64,000 nt of DNA. Origin: Sphingobacterium sp. R2. GTDB taxonomy: Bacteria > Bacteroidota > Bacteroidia > Sphingobacteriales > Sphingobacteriaceae. The notes under the pieces were generated by a model, which worked only from the letters and a program-made list of their open reading frames with translations, was not told the origin of the DNA and made no database searches. A program made the translations under genes and the position numbers. The number at the start of each line of letters is the position of its first letter. The first letter of the stretch is position 1. Positions 37,289-46,478 of the stretch are shown here, in pieces. The stretch lies in the NCBI RefSeq assembly GCF_040760075.1, contig NZ_CP142884.1, positions 744,001 through 808,000 on the forward strand, given 5' to 3'.

Positions 37289-37344
37289 TGACCTTTTACG
37301 CGCTTCCGATGTCCCAAAATTGTCCATCTCCGTAGTAAATAATG

Positions 37345-37372
37345 GTTAATGAAGGGTTAATACTGCGTTAAA
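37345..37372 (+). promoter_or_regulatory. Three GTTAAT repeats at 11-base period
   Basis: GTTAAT at 37345-37350, GTTAAT at 37356-37361 and GTTAAA at 37367-37372 are exactly 11 bases apart. OmpR/PhoB-family regulators bind such helical-phase direct repeats. The repeats end 25 bases before the -7 element of the operon that encodes an OmpR-family regulator. Confidence 0.5.
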
Positions 37373-37397
37373 GTATATTATATTGGCCTTCAGCAGT

Positions 37398-37405
37398 TAT
37401 ATTTG
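37398..37405 (+). promoter_or_regulatory. -7 element of the two-component operon
   Basis: TATATTTG matches TAnnTTTG. It is 3 bases before the kinase ATG at 37409, implying a leaderless message. No clear -33 TTTG stands at the usual distance, which fits an activator-dependent promoter. Confidence 0.5.
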
Positions 37406-37408
37406 TGT

Positions 37409-38743
37409 ATGGAATTGAAACCCAAAAATTATAGTGTTCTCTTTACATTATTTTTTGCTGTACTGATCGGCATTCAGGGCTATCAATTGTACAACACCTA
37501 TCAGCTCAAACAGCGCGATATTTTTGCAACAGTAAAAAGCAAACTGAACAAATCTCCCAAAATTGACAGTCTTTTTGATGATGATTTAATGAGCAAGGAC
37601 ATCGCCAGAGACTACTACATCAAATTGGTTAAAAATCAGATAACAGCTCAACAGCTTAAAGGACTATATCATGCCAATGCGCATAAAACATCCGGGAAGC
37701 TCACACGCTATGTCGACAGTCTATTTCAACCACTGGGTATGGATGTTATCCTAAAAAAGGAGATCTTGGGTATTTATTTTAGAAACTTTAACAAGCAGAT
37801 TGCTGATGGCCCCATTACGGTTTACACCACACAGGGAAATTTCCGACGACCTGTTGAACTTTCTTCCAGTGAATGGATAACGGAAAAAACCGAAACACAG
37901 AAAATTGAAGAGAGCATCCAAAGCAAGGAAATCTTATACACCTTTTTAGTCCACAGGAAAAGTTCTTTTGAGGTAACCAATCTCCACTGGATATTATTCA
38001 AAGAACTCACATCCCTCCTGTTGAGCACCTTATTTATATTGGCCGCCTTTCTTTGGCTTTTTTATAGAACCATTCAAAATCTCAAAAAACAGCAGAAGCA
38101 GATCACCGTGCTTCACGACGTGGTTGACAATGTATCGCATGAACTTAAAACCCCTATTGCGACCTTAAAAATTGCAGCTAAGACACTTCGAAAATCGACA
38201 GATGAAAATATTATAACGGTCATTGAGCGGCAAGTCAATCGCCTGGAACACACCCTTGCCCCGCTGACCGAAGACCTTAAACCATCGGATCATCCTCCTG
38301 TTACCACGATGGAACTCCAAGCGATTTTCGATGATTTTAAATTGACGAACCCAGCCATTGCATTTGAAACAAGCCCATTGCCTGAAGGGAAATTGTGCTT
38401 GGGCCTCAGCGATGCAACAACATTATTTCAGAATCTCATGAACAATGCTGTAAAGTATGGCGCAAAATGGCTTAAAGTTCATTTTGAGCAAAAGAAAAAT
38501 AAGCTTTCAATTTACGTACAAGACAATGGTGATGGCATGGAGGAGTGCGAACTCCCTTATATTTTCGACAAGTTTTACCGCATCCAAAAAAACAATATAC
38601 ACGACACCAAGGGATTGGGAATTGGCCTTTTCCTTGTTAAAAAAATCGTGGATCGTTATCAGGGACAGCTTACAGTAATTAGTACGCTTGGTGTAGGTAC
38701 TACGTTTAAAATTCAATTGCCGCTCCTTGCTATTCCATCATAA
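37409..38743 (+). CDS. Sensor histidine kinase
   Basis: A 444-residue membrane kinase. Transmembrane segments lie at about residues 8-26 and 199-219 and enclose a periplasmic sensor of about 170 residues without a recognised fold. The HisKA domain has the phospho-accepting His244 in NVSHELKTPI. The HATPase shows the N box LMNNAVKYGA, G1 box QDNGDGME, F box region IFDKFYRI and G2 box KGLGIGLFLVKK. The ATG at 37409 is preferred over an upstream TTG at 37403. The response-regulator gene follows after 105 bases. Signal unknown; a cell-envelope cue is plausible from the divergent outer-membrane barrel. Confidence 0.92.
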   Translation: MELKPKNYSVLFTLFFAVLIGIQGYQLYNTYQLKQRDIFATVKSKLNKSPKIDSLFDDDLMSKDIARDYYIKLVKNQITAQQLKGLYHANAHKTSGKLTRYVDSLFQPLGMDVILKKEILGIYFRNFNKQIADGPITVYTTQGNFRRPVELSSSEWITEKTETQKIEESIQSKEILYTFLVHRKSSFEVTNLHWILFKELTSLLLSTLFILAAFLWLFYRTIQNLKKQQKQITVLHDVVDNVSHELKTPIATLKIAAKTLRKSTDENIITVIERQVNRLEHTLAPLTEDLKPSDHPPVTTMELQAIFDDFKLTNPAIAFETSPLPEGKLCLGLSDATTLFQNLMNNAVKYGAKWLKVHFEQKKNKLSIYVQDNGDGMEECELPYIFDKFYRIQKNNIHDTKGLGIGLFLVKKIVDRYQGQLTVISTLGVGTTFKIQLPLLAIPS

Positions 38744-38848
38744 GGTAAGTGTAATCAGCTGCGGCAAAGAAATAGGAAATAAGCCCCGCGACAAAGCCAA
38801 TATAGCAAGCATAGAAAAGTAGTTTAGATGAACGACTGAATATAAAAA

Positions 38849-39523
38849 ATGAACAAATTACTCCTCGTTGAAGATGATCCTGATTTTGGTTTTATGCTCA
38901 AGCAATACCTTGAGCTATCTGCATTTGTCGTAGATTGGATGGCGCAGCCTCAGGATCTTATGGAAAATTTTCAGCAGCTAGCCGGCTACGACCTGGTTAT
39001 ACTGGATGTGATGCTTCCTCAAATCAGCGGTTTTAGTCTGGCCAAAGAAATTAATGCCCTGCATCCCGCATTACCATTTATCTTTTTAACCGCCAAAGAA
39101 CAAAAGATCGACAAGCTTACGGGACTAAAAATCGGTGCTGATGATTATGTCACTAAACCTTGCGATCCTGAAGAACTCTTGCTTCGCATACAGAATATAT
39201 TAAAACGGAATCAGAAAAATAGTACGCCAAAATCGATTGTCCTCGGGACATATGTATTTCACCCCGAACAGTTAGTATTAAGCCATGCACAGGGTCAGTT
39301 TAAGCTCACTGAACGCGAAGCACAACTGCTCCTATTTCTATGGCAACACAGGGGCCAGCTTGTCACGCGTGAAGATATTCTTGAAAAGGTATGGGGGAAT
39401 GCAGATTTCTTTACCGGAAGGAGCATGGATGTCTTTGTTACCCGGATCCGCAAATATTTAAGCCTGGATCCCAATCTGAGCATCAATTCCAATAGAGGTG
39501 TCGGATTTACGATTCAATTTTAA
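38849..39523 (+). CDS. OmpR-family response regulator
   Basis: A 224-residue DNA-binding regulator. The receiver domain has acidic residues D9/D10, phospho-acceptor D53 in VILDVMLPQ, and K103 in YVTKPCDP. The C-terminal winged helix (about 130-224) includes LTEREAQLLLFLWQHRGQLVTRE and the recognition-helix segment GRSMDVFVTRIRKYL, ending GVGFTIQF. It is the partner of the upstream kinase. The 11-base-phased repeats before the kinase gene suggest autoregulation. Its 3' end is only 3 bases from the end of the convergent DUF2157-like gene. Confidence 0.94.
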   Translation: MNKLLLVEDDPDFGFMLKQYLELSAFVVDWMAQPQDLMENFQQLAGYDLVILDVMLPQISGFSLAKEINALHPALPFIFLTAKEQKIDKLTGLKIGADDYVTKPCDPEELLLRIQNILKRNQKNSTPKSIVLGTYVFHPEQLVLSHAQGQFKLTEREAQLLLFLWQHRGQLVTREDILEKVWGNADFFTGRSMDVFVTRIRKYLSLDPNLSINSNRGVGFTIQF

Positions 39524-39526
39524 GCG

Positions 39527-40582
39527 TTATCCAGCAATCTCTTCCTTCCGTTTGTTCCATAATTTCTCTGCCCAACGGCCAACAAACCAAAAGGACACGG
39601 CCAAAATCAAAAAGAATACTGCTCGATTGATGTTGTCCCAGAGGTATTCCACATAACGTGTATAGATATTGAGCACTAAAAATACAAACCCAACTTCTCT
39701 GGTCACATTGTCTTTCGCTTTTAATCCATAGACGACTAGAAATACAGATACCGCAGTTGACAATATACCCCAGTAGAACATATGGTATTGACGTACGGTG
39801 GTCCATTCATAAAAATCAGCATAATTCCCAAAAATAGAGAGTGTCCATAAGGATACCATCAGGTAGATCAATCCGACAATATAACTGATAGGCTGAAAGA
39901 CTTGTAGCTGTGCGAACCGTGGCTGAGCCCAAACGGCCAGTGCAGTGATCAGTGTCCCAAAAATGGTAAACCGAAGGGGATAATTCATTCCCCAAAACTT
40001 GAAGCCCCAATTGCTATGGTACGCCGTTTCGGTTGCAAACCATACCCCTAGCGCCAATAGCATAAATGTCCAGATGAGCTTACTATCAAGCTTGACAGCA
40101 AGAAAGCCATAAATCGCCACGGAAAGCAAAAATAAAAGCGAGTAGTGCATGGTATCTTTATCCAATACCTTACCCATAAATCCAATACAGGCTGCCGTAG
40201 CGAAAACTCCAATCAGCATCATGGTTTCGGTGGATAAGTTTTTATACGGATAGCGTTTCTTATAGCGCAACCCCAGGGTATAGAACAATACGGCCACGGC
40301 AGCAAAAAAGAAACAAAACAAGATATTTGGTGCTTCGTAAAGGGTATCCACAAAGGCTAGGAATGACGCATCGGTAAACAGCGAAAAAACGGCGAATACC
40401 AGAGATGCCAGTGCAATCCAAAAAGCATACCGAGCCAGTTGCCCCCAATCAAAACTTTTCACGTCCAAACTCTCCATCAGCTCGTTCGCTTTTTGCTCAT
40501 CCAATAAATTTTCTTTCTTCCAGAATTGGACAATATCATCGATCGATTGCTTTTCTTGTTTGCTGACGTCGTATTTTCGCAT
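39527..40582 (-). CDS. DUF2157-like multi-pass membrane protein
   Basis: A 351-residue integral membrane protein. A cytosolic N-terminal segment of about 50 residues (MRKYDVSKQEKQSIDDIVQF, then a helical stretch up to WGQLARYAFWIAL) precedes about ten hydrophobic helices. The pattern of an N-terminal soluble helix pair followed by a membrane region resembles DUF2157 proteins, whose function is unknown. The ATG at 40582 is preferred over a start at 40603. It converges on the response-regulator gene with 3 bases between them and no room for a separate terminator. Confidence 0.7.
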   Translation of the reverse strand: MRKYDVSKQEKQSIDDIVQFWKKENLLDEQKANELMESLDVKSFDWGQLARYAFWIALASLVFAVFSLFTDASFLAFVDTLYEAPNILFCFFFAAVAVLFYTLGLRYKKRYPYKNLSTETMMLIGVFATAACIGFMGKVLDKDTMHYSLLFLLSVAIYGFLAVKLDSKLIWTFMLLALGVWFATETAYHSNWGFKFWGMNYPLRFTIFGTLITALAVWAQPRFAQLQVFQPISYIVGLIYLMVSLWTLSIFGNYADFYEWTTVRQYHMFYWGILSTAVSVFLVVYGLKAKDNVTREVGFVFLVLNIYTRYVEYLWDNINRAVFFLILAVSFWFVGRWAEKLWNKRKEEIAG

Positions 40583-40685
40583 ACATTTAGATTTATGGTG
40601 CAAGGTACATTATTTTTTTAAATCACTTGTATATCACATTTTATTCCAAAAGTCAGATCGGCTCGCATAATTCCTTTAAAATCTG

Positions 40686-40693
40686 TAATTTTG
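40686..40693 (+). promoter_or_regulatory. -7 element of uvrA
   Basis: TAATTTTG fits TAnnTTTG, 46 bases upstream of the uvrA ATG. Confidence 0.5.
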
Positions 40694-40728
40694 CATGTTT
40701 TGCATTTAATCCCTCACAAAGGGACCTT

Positions 40729-40734
40729 AAGGAG
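40729..40734 (+). promoter_or_regulatory. Shine-Dalgarno sequence of uvrA
   Basis: AAGGAG lies 5 bases before the uvrA ATG. This is notable because most genes in the window have no obvious ribosome-binding site. Confidence 0.6.
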
Positions 40735-40739
40735 TTTTC

Positions 40740-43580
40740 ATGGCAATAAAAAGAAGTCCAGATTTGGGCGAACAAAGTGAAGTTCAGGTATTTGGAGCGC
40801 GTGCGCACAATTTAAAAAATATAGATGTTTCTTTTCCAAGAAATGAATTGGTTGTAATTACAGGGCTAAGTGGAAGTGGAAAGTCATCGTTGGCTTTTGA
40901 CACCATTTATGCCGAGGGGCAACGCCGCTATATGGAGACATTCAGTGCGTATAGCCGCCAGTTTTTGGGTGGTATGGAACGTCCGGATGTGGATAAGATA
41001 TCGGGCTTAAGTCCGGTAATCTCCATTGAACAGAAAACCACCAGCAAGAACCCCAGGTCTACTGTTGGAACGATCACTGAGGTGTATGATTTTATGCGCT
41101 TACTTTTTGCCCGTGCTGGAGAAGCCTACTCTTATGTGACCGGAAAAAAGATGGAGCGCATGTCGGACGATCAGGTCATTGAACGTATTCTGACAGAATT
41201 TGAAGGACAGGCTTTAAATATCCTGGCACCTGTGGTCAAAGGACGTAAGGGGCATTATCGGGAATTGTTCGAACAAATCCGCAAGCAAGGTTATGTGAAG
41301 GTGCGTGTGGATGGGGAAATATTGGATCTTGTTCCAAAAATGCAGGTTGACCGGTATAAAATACACGATATTGAAATCGTAGTAGATCGTCTGAAAGTAG
41401 AGCGTGAAGATAAAAAGCGCTTACAGACTTCGGTCATGCAGGCGATGAAAACAGCAAAAGGAATCATCAAAGTATCTAACAAGGACAATCAGGAGCAATT
41501 TTATAGCCGGTACCTCATGGATGCGGAATCGGGTATTTCGTATGATGAGCCGCAACCAAATACGTTTTCATTCAATTCGCCTTATGGTGCTTGTCCCACG
41601 TGTGATGGTTTAGGCTATATTTTTGAAATTGATAAGCAAGCGGTTATTCCGGACAAAAAGCTAAGCATTCAAAAAGGCGGTTTAGCGCCTCTGGGGCCCA
41701 CGCGTGAAAACTGGACTTCGGAAGTCTTGAAAGCTGTCGCTAAAAAATTGGATTTTACCATTTCCACGCCGCTTGAAAAGCTCAATGAAGCACAGATTGA
41801 TCAGCTTTTGTTTGGAAATAAAGAAGAACCTATCGTTGTCACGGTTTCTTATGGCAGTTATGGCACGCGTGAATATCGCGTTGAATTTGAAGGCATCTTT
41901 AAGATGCTGGAGGAATTTTCGGGCAAATCGTCCGATGAAGCCCCTTCGTTAGATGATTTCAGAACAAAAGTTACCTGTCCGACCTGTGCGGGCGCACGAT
42001 TGAAAAAAGAATCTTTACATTTCAAAATTGCCGATAAGAATATTCATGAACTTGCTACGATGGATATTACTTCCATCAAAGAATGGTTTGACCAGGTAGA
42101 AAGTAAACTTGACGAACGCCAGCTTATTATTGCAACAGAGATCTTAAAGGAAATCCGTGCGCGTTTGGGTTTCTTGCTGGATGTAGGCTTAAATTACCTG
42201 ACCCTGGACCGTACAGCGAAGACGCTTTCAGGTGGTGAGGCACAACGCATTCGTTTGGCCACACAGATTGGTTCGCAATTAGTCAATGTACTTTACATTC
42301 TTGATGAGCCGAGTATCGGACTGCATCAGCGGGACAATGAGCGACTTATCAATGCACTTAAAAACCTACGCGATATTGGTAATTCGGTGCTTGTGGTAGA
42401 ACATGATAAAGACATGATCCTACATGCCGACCATGTTATCGACATGGGACCTGCTGCGGGAGTTCATGGTGGTACGGTGGTTGCCGAAGGCACACCTAAG
42501 GAAATCTTAAAATCAGACTCCCTAACGGCAGCTTATCTCAACGGAACAAAAGCGGTAAAAATCCCTGAAAAACGGCGTACGGGCAATGGAAAAACATTGT
42601 CGTTACGAGGCGCAACAGGGCATAACTTGAAGAATCTTTCGGTCTCTTTTCCTTTAGGAAAGCTTATTGTGGTGTCCGGTGTTTCGGGTTCGGGCAAATC
42701 CAGCTTGATTACAGGCACGTTGTACCCGATTTTGAATAAACATTTTTTCAGGGCAAAAGCAACTCCACTTCCCTTCAAAAAAATTGAAGGGTTAGAACAT
42801 ATTGACAAAGTTATCGAGATCGATCAAAGTCCTATCGGTCGTACACCGCGATCTAACCCGTCAACGTACACAGGTGTATTCTCGGATATCAGAACCTTGT
42901 TTGTCCAGTTGCCTGAAGCAAAAATCAGGGGCTATAAGCCCGGGAGATTCTCCTTCAATGTGAAAGGTGGTCGTTGTGAAACCTGTCAGGGAGCCGGACT
43001 AAAGGTCATCGAGATGAATTTCCTTCCTGATGTACAGGTTCCTTGTGAAACCTGTCACGGAAAACGCTATAACCGAGAAACTTTGGAGGTACGCTATAAA
43101 GGAAAATCCATTTCCGATGTTCTCGATATGAGCATCAACGATGCGGTAGATTTCTTCGAAAATGTACCGAGTATCTACCGAAAGATTAAAACACTGCAGG
43201 ATGTCGGTTTGGGTTACATCACCTTAGGTCAGTCGTCGACAACCTTATCGGGAGGTGAGGCTCAGCGGGTAAAATTGGCTACTGAACTTTCTAAAAAAGA
43301 TACTGGAAATACATTTTATATCCTTGACGAACCGACTACCGGCCTTCACTTTGAAGATGTGAATGTACTGATGGGTGTTATCAATCGTTTAGTGGACCGT
43401 GGAAATACGGTATTGATCATCGAGCACAATCTTGATGTGGTTAAATCGGCAGACTGGGTCATTGATATTGGTCCTGAGGGTGGTAAAGAAGGGGGCCAGG
43501 TCTTATTTGAGGGAACGCCTGAAAACTTAATTAAAAATAATAAAAGCGAAACGGCACGTTTCTTAAAGCTGGAGATGTAA
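40740..43580 (+). CDS. uvrA: Excinuclease ABC subunit UvrA
   Basis: The damage-recognition ATPase of nucleotide excision repair, 946 residues, full UvrA1 length. The first Walker A is GLSGSGKSSLAFDT (about 34-47) and the second is GVSGSGKSSLITGT (mid-protein); both ABC signatures LSGGEAQR are present. A UvrB-binding region lies at about 130-245. The C-terminal zinc module is intact (CETCQGAG and CETCHGKRY). In the first zinc module only the second pair, CPTCDGLG near residue 284, remains; the expected first Cys pair near residue 262 reads LMDAESGISY. Monocistronic, with a promoter and a Shine-Dalgarno sequence. Confidence 0.96.
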   Translation: MAIKRSPDLGEQSEVQVFGARAHNLKNIDVSFPRNELVVITGLSGSGKSSLAFDTIYAEGQRRYMETFSAYSRQFLGGMERPDVDKISGLSPVISIEQKTTSKNPRSTVGTITEVYDFMRLLFARAGEAYSYVTGKKMERMSDDQVIERILTEFEGQALNILAPVVKGRKGHYRELFEQIRKQGYVKVRVDGEILDLVPKMQVDRYKIHDIEIVVDRLKVEREDKKRLQTSVMQAMKTAKGIIKVSNKDNQEQFYSRYLMDAESGISYDEPQPNTFSFNSPYGACPTCDGLGYIFEIDKQAVIPDKKLSIQKGGLAPLGPTRENWTSEVLKAVAKKLDFTISTPLEKLNEAQIDQLLFGNKEEPIVVTVSYGSYGTREYRVEFEGIFKMLEEFSGKSSDEAPSLDDFRTKVTCPTCAGARLKKESLHFKIADKNIHELATMDITSIKEWFDQVESKLDERQLIIATEILKEIRARLGFLLDVGLNYLTLDRTAKTLSGGEAQRIRLATQIGSQLVNVLYILDEPSIGLHQRDNERLINALKNLRDIGNSVLVVEHDKDMILHADHVIDMGPAAGVHGGTVVAEGTPKEILKSDSLTAAYLNGTKAVKIPEKRRTGNGKTLSLRGATGHNLKNLSVSFPLGKLIVVSGVSGSGKSSLITGTLYPILNKHFFRAKATPLPFKKIEGLEHIDKVIEIDQSPIGRTPRSNPSTYTGVFSDIRTLFVQLPEAKIRGYKPGRFSFNVKGGRCETCQGAGLKVIEMNFLPDVQVPCETCHGKRYNRETLEVRYKGKSISDVLDMSINDAVDFFENVPSIYRKIKTLQDVGLGYITLGQSSTTLSGGEAQRVKLATELSKKDTGNTFYILDEPTTGLHFEDVNVLMGVINRLVDRGNTVLIIEHNLDVVKSADWVIDIGPEGGKEGGQVLFEGTPENLIKNNKSETARFLKLEM

Positions 43581-43881
43581 TGTCGCTGGAGATGTGCTAT
43601 CATTGAAACGGAGAACCCTTGTTTTTACTCCGAACATGGGTAATGCACGCCGTATCAGACCGCCGTTAAATTGTGCATAAGCAATTCAATAGCACATATG
43701 CAATAATTATGTCGGTTTTGCAGTTTGTTTTAGTATGCAATAAGGTATCATTTGCAGCCAGTTAATTGGTATAAGTGAGCGCTTTAAAGGCTTTTATTTT
43801 AAAGGAACAAGTGGAATGTCCATTTGATTTTCATCTGTGTTTATACGCTGTAAATATGGATATTTCGTAACTTTGTATTAT
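43581..43881. other. Intergenic region between uvrA and mutL
   Basis: A 301-base gap. Apart from the mutL promoter element at 43868-43875 I see nothing in it: no clear terminator for uvrA and no open frame with a coding look. Confidence 0.5.
43868..43875 (+). promoter_or_regulatory. -7 element of mutL
   Basis: TAACTTTG fits TAnnTTTG exactly and lies 6 bases before the conserved mutL ATG. The message would therefore start at or beside the initiation codon. Confidence 0.55.
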
Positions 43882-45768
43882 ATGTCGGATATTATTCAAT
43901 TACTTCCAGATAATGTTGCTAATCAGATTGCGGCGGGAGAAGTGGTGCAGCGACCAGCGTCTGCCATTAAAGAATTGATTGAGAATGCTATTGATGCTGG
44001 AGCTGACAAAATAAAACTTATTGTTAAAGACGCAGGCAAGTCATTGATTCAGGTCATTGACAATGGCTGTGGCATGAGTGTGACTGATGCCCGCCTTTGC
44101 TTTGAACGGCACGCAACATCAAAAATTCGTAAGGCTGAAGACTTATTTGCAATCCGCACCATGGGTTTCCGCGGTGAAGCAATGGCATCCATTGCTGCGA
44201 TAGCGCAGGTCGAACTCAAAACACGCCGCGTCGAAGATGAACTAGGGACAGTTGTTGAGATAGAAGGATCAAAAGTTGTCAACCAATACCCGGAAGCTGT
44301 TGCTGCCGGAACAAATATTTTAGTAAAAAATCTTTTTTACAATATTCCTGCACGGCGGAACTTCTTAAAGAGTAACTCCGTAGAAATGCGTCATATTATT
44401 GATGAATTTCAACGTATAGCCTTATCCAATCCACAGATTTTCCTGACCTTGCACAGCGACGGAAATGAAATTTATCATTTGCCCGCGGAGACGCTCAAAC
44501 AGCGTGTTGTGCATATTTTCGGAAACAATTACAATCAGCGCCTTGTTCCTGTCGAAGAGGATACATCCATCATCAAGGTAGAAGGTTTTGTCGGGAAACC
44601 CGAGTTTGCAAAGAAGACTCGTGGTGAACAGTTTTTCTTTGTCAACAAACGCTTTGTACGTGATCCTTATCTTCATCATGCTGTGATGAATGCTTATGAG
44701 GATATTTTACAAGCCGAAACATTCCCTTTCTATGTCTTATTTATCGACATAGATCCTGCGCGAATCGATATTAATGTACACCCTACAAAGACCGAAATCA
44801 AGTATGAAGACGATAAGGCCATTTACGCCATTATACGGTCTGCAGTAAAAAGGTCACTGGGGCGGTACAACATCATGCCTTCGCTGGATTTTGAACAGGA
44901 AACAAGTTTCACCAACCTGATTACCAAAAAGGCCTTGGATGAAATTATTATTCCAACAGTAACGTTCAATCCGGATTTTAACCCGTTTGATACGGACAAA
45001 TCAAAATCCAATTCGAGCTATACCCGATCAGAAAGCTATGCGGAAGGACTTACCAAGAAAACGGGCGGGATTCCGAGCAATTGGGATTCCCTCTATCAAA
45101 TCGTCGAAAAAGAAGAGTCCGTTCAACTACCTCTGCATAGAAAATCTGAGTTAGATGACGATGGTCCACAGGTTATTCAAGTCGAAGATAAATCATCATC
45201 GAAGCTCTTTTTCCAGCTGCATAATAAATATATTGTTTCCCAGATTCACTCTGGATTTATTCTGATCGATCAGCAGGCTGCGCACGAACGTATTCTTTTT
45301 GAACAGTTTCTTACACAGCTGGATCAACATAGAGGTCTGAGTCAGCAGAGTTTATTTCCGCAGACGTTAGATCTGCATGCCGCAGATAATGAATTGATGA
45401 AAGATCTCCTGGAGGACATCAATGGTTTGGGCTTTCAAATTCGGGAATTTGGAAAAAATTCCTATATTATTGACGGAATTCCAGCCGATTTAGGGACAGG
45501 ATTCGATGAAATAAAGATGATTGAGAAAATATTGGAAGATTATAAAAACAATCAATCTGAGTATAAGCTCGCTAAGCGAGAAAATCTTGCCAAGAGCCTT
45601 GCCCGTAATGCGGCCATTAAACCTGGTACCGCGTTGGACAATACAGCAATGGCAGAGCTTGTGGACAGACTGTTTGCTTGTCACTCACCCAATATCTCCA
45701 TCTATGGCAACCCCGTAATTGTAACATTTACATTGCAAGAATTAGCGGAAAAATTTGGCAAAAATTAG
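43882..45768 (+). CDS. mutL: DNA mismatch repair protein MutL
   Basis: The 628-residue GHKL ATPase that couples MutS to strand removal. The start MSDIIQLLPDNVANQIAAGE at 43882 is the family start; the longer frame from 43837 contains the promoter. ATPase motifs are ELIENAIDAGA, DNGCGMS and TMGFRGEAM. A linker rich in charged residues spans about 330-440. The C-terminal dimer domain has DQQAAHERILFE (about residue 463), where endonuclease-active MutL proteins have DQHA or DMHA, so the nicking activity is doubtful. The rhomboid gene follows after 12 bases. Confidence 0.95.
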   Translation: MSDIIQLLPDNVANQIAAGEVVQRPASAIKELIENAIDAGADKIKLIVKDAGKSLIQVIDNGCGMSVTDARLCFERHATSKIRKAEDLFAIRTMGFRGEAMASIAAIAQVELKTRRVEDELGTVVEIEGSKVVNQYPEAVAAGTNILVKNLFYNIPARRNFLKSNSVEMRHIIDEFQRIALSNPQIFLTLHSDGNEIYHLPAETLKQRVVHIFGNNYNQRLVPVEEDTSIIKVEGFVGKPEFAKKTRGEQFFFVNKRFVRDPYLHHAVMNAYEDILQAETFPFYVLFIDIDPARIDINVHPTKTEIKYEDDKAIYAIIRSAVKRSLGRYNIMPSLDFEQETSFTNLITKKALDEIIIPTVTFNPDFNPFDTDKSKSNSSYTRSESYAEGLTKKTGGIPSNWDSLYQIVEKEESVQLPLHRKSELDDDGPQVIQVEDKSSSKLFFQLHNKYIVSQIHSGFILIDQQAAHERILFEQFLTQLDQHRGLSQQSLFPQTLDLHAADNELMKDLLEDINGLGFQIREFGKNSYIIDGIPADLGTGFDEIKMIEKILEDYKNNQSEYKLAKRENLAKSLARNAAIKPGTALDNTAMAELVDRLFACHSPNISIYGNPVIVTFTLQELAEKFGKN

Positions 45769-45780
45769 AAGATAAAATAT

Positions 45781-46467
45781 ATGTTTCCACAATTGACACC
45801 TGTTATCAAGAATTTATTGATCATCAATATCATATTTTATATTGGATCACAACTTGTACCTGTAGCATATGATTATCTTACGGTCTATTATCCGGACTCC
45901 CCTTATTTTAAAATCTGGCAGGTGATCACGCATATGTTTATGCACGACAAGAAAGATATTAGCCATATTTTCTTCAATATGTTTTCGCTGGTCATGTTTG
46001 GACCAATGATTGAGCAGGTACTTGGATCGAAACGTTTTTTAAATTTCTACCTGGTTTCAGGAATTGGTGCCTGGTTTCTTTATACAGCTGTAAATGGTAT
46101 ACAACTCTATAATGCGACAGGTTCATTTGCTCCACTTCATGGCGTAAGCGGGAACGAACTTATTGCCATGGCCAATACCGGAAATAATGAAGCACTAACC
46201 TACCTCATTCCGATGTTGGGGGCCTCAGGAGCTATTTATGGTGTTCTATTGGCATTTGCCTACCTTTTTCCAAACATACCGCTTCAATTTTTGTTTATTC
46301 CTGTACCAGTCAAAGCGAAGTACATGATCGGTGGATTTATCCTTATCGAAATCTATATGAGCCTGTCGCGGCCCGGAGATTCTGTGGCTCACCTGGCTCA
46401 CGTCGGAGGAGCACTATTTGGCTATCTACTCCTTAAACTCTGGAAGGTTAGAAAGGGAATTTATTAA
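45781..46467 (+). CDS. Rhomboid family intramembrane serine protease
   Basis: A 228-residue six-helix membrane protease. The catalytic Ser lies in LGASGAIYG (about residue 149) and the catalytic His in VAHLAHVGGALFG near the C-terminus. The loop-1 region has HMFMHDKKDISHIFFNM, typical of the family. It cleaves transmembrane segments of unknown substrates. It is the second gene in the mutL-rhomboid-rhomboid-EEP cluster, 11 bases before the degenerate rhomboid gene. Confidence 0.92.
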   Translation: MFPQLTPVIKNLLIINIIFYIGSQLVPVAYDYLTVYYPDSPYFKIWQVITHMFMHDKKDISHIFFNMFSLVMFGPMIEQVLGSKRFLNFYLVSGIGAWFLYTAVNGIQLYNATGSFAPLHGVSGNELIAMANTGNNEALTYLIPMLGASGAIYGVLLAFAYLFPNIPLQFLFIPVPVKAKYMIGGFILIEIYMSLSRPGDSVAHLAHVGGALFGYLLLKLWKVRKGIY

Positions 46468-46478
46468 TATCGTGCGAA

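Noticed and set aside
38744..38870. Open minus-strand frame encoding a hydrophobic peptide ending FAAADYTYLMME
   Set aside because: It looks membrane-like, but has no usual start codon and runs into the start of the response-regulator gene on the other strand.
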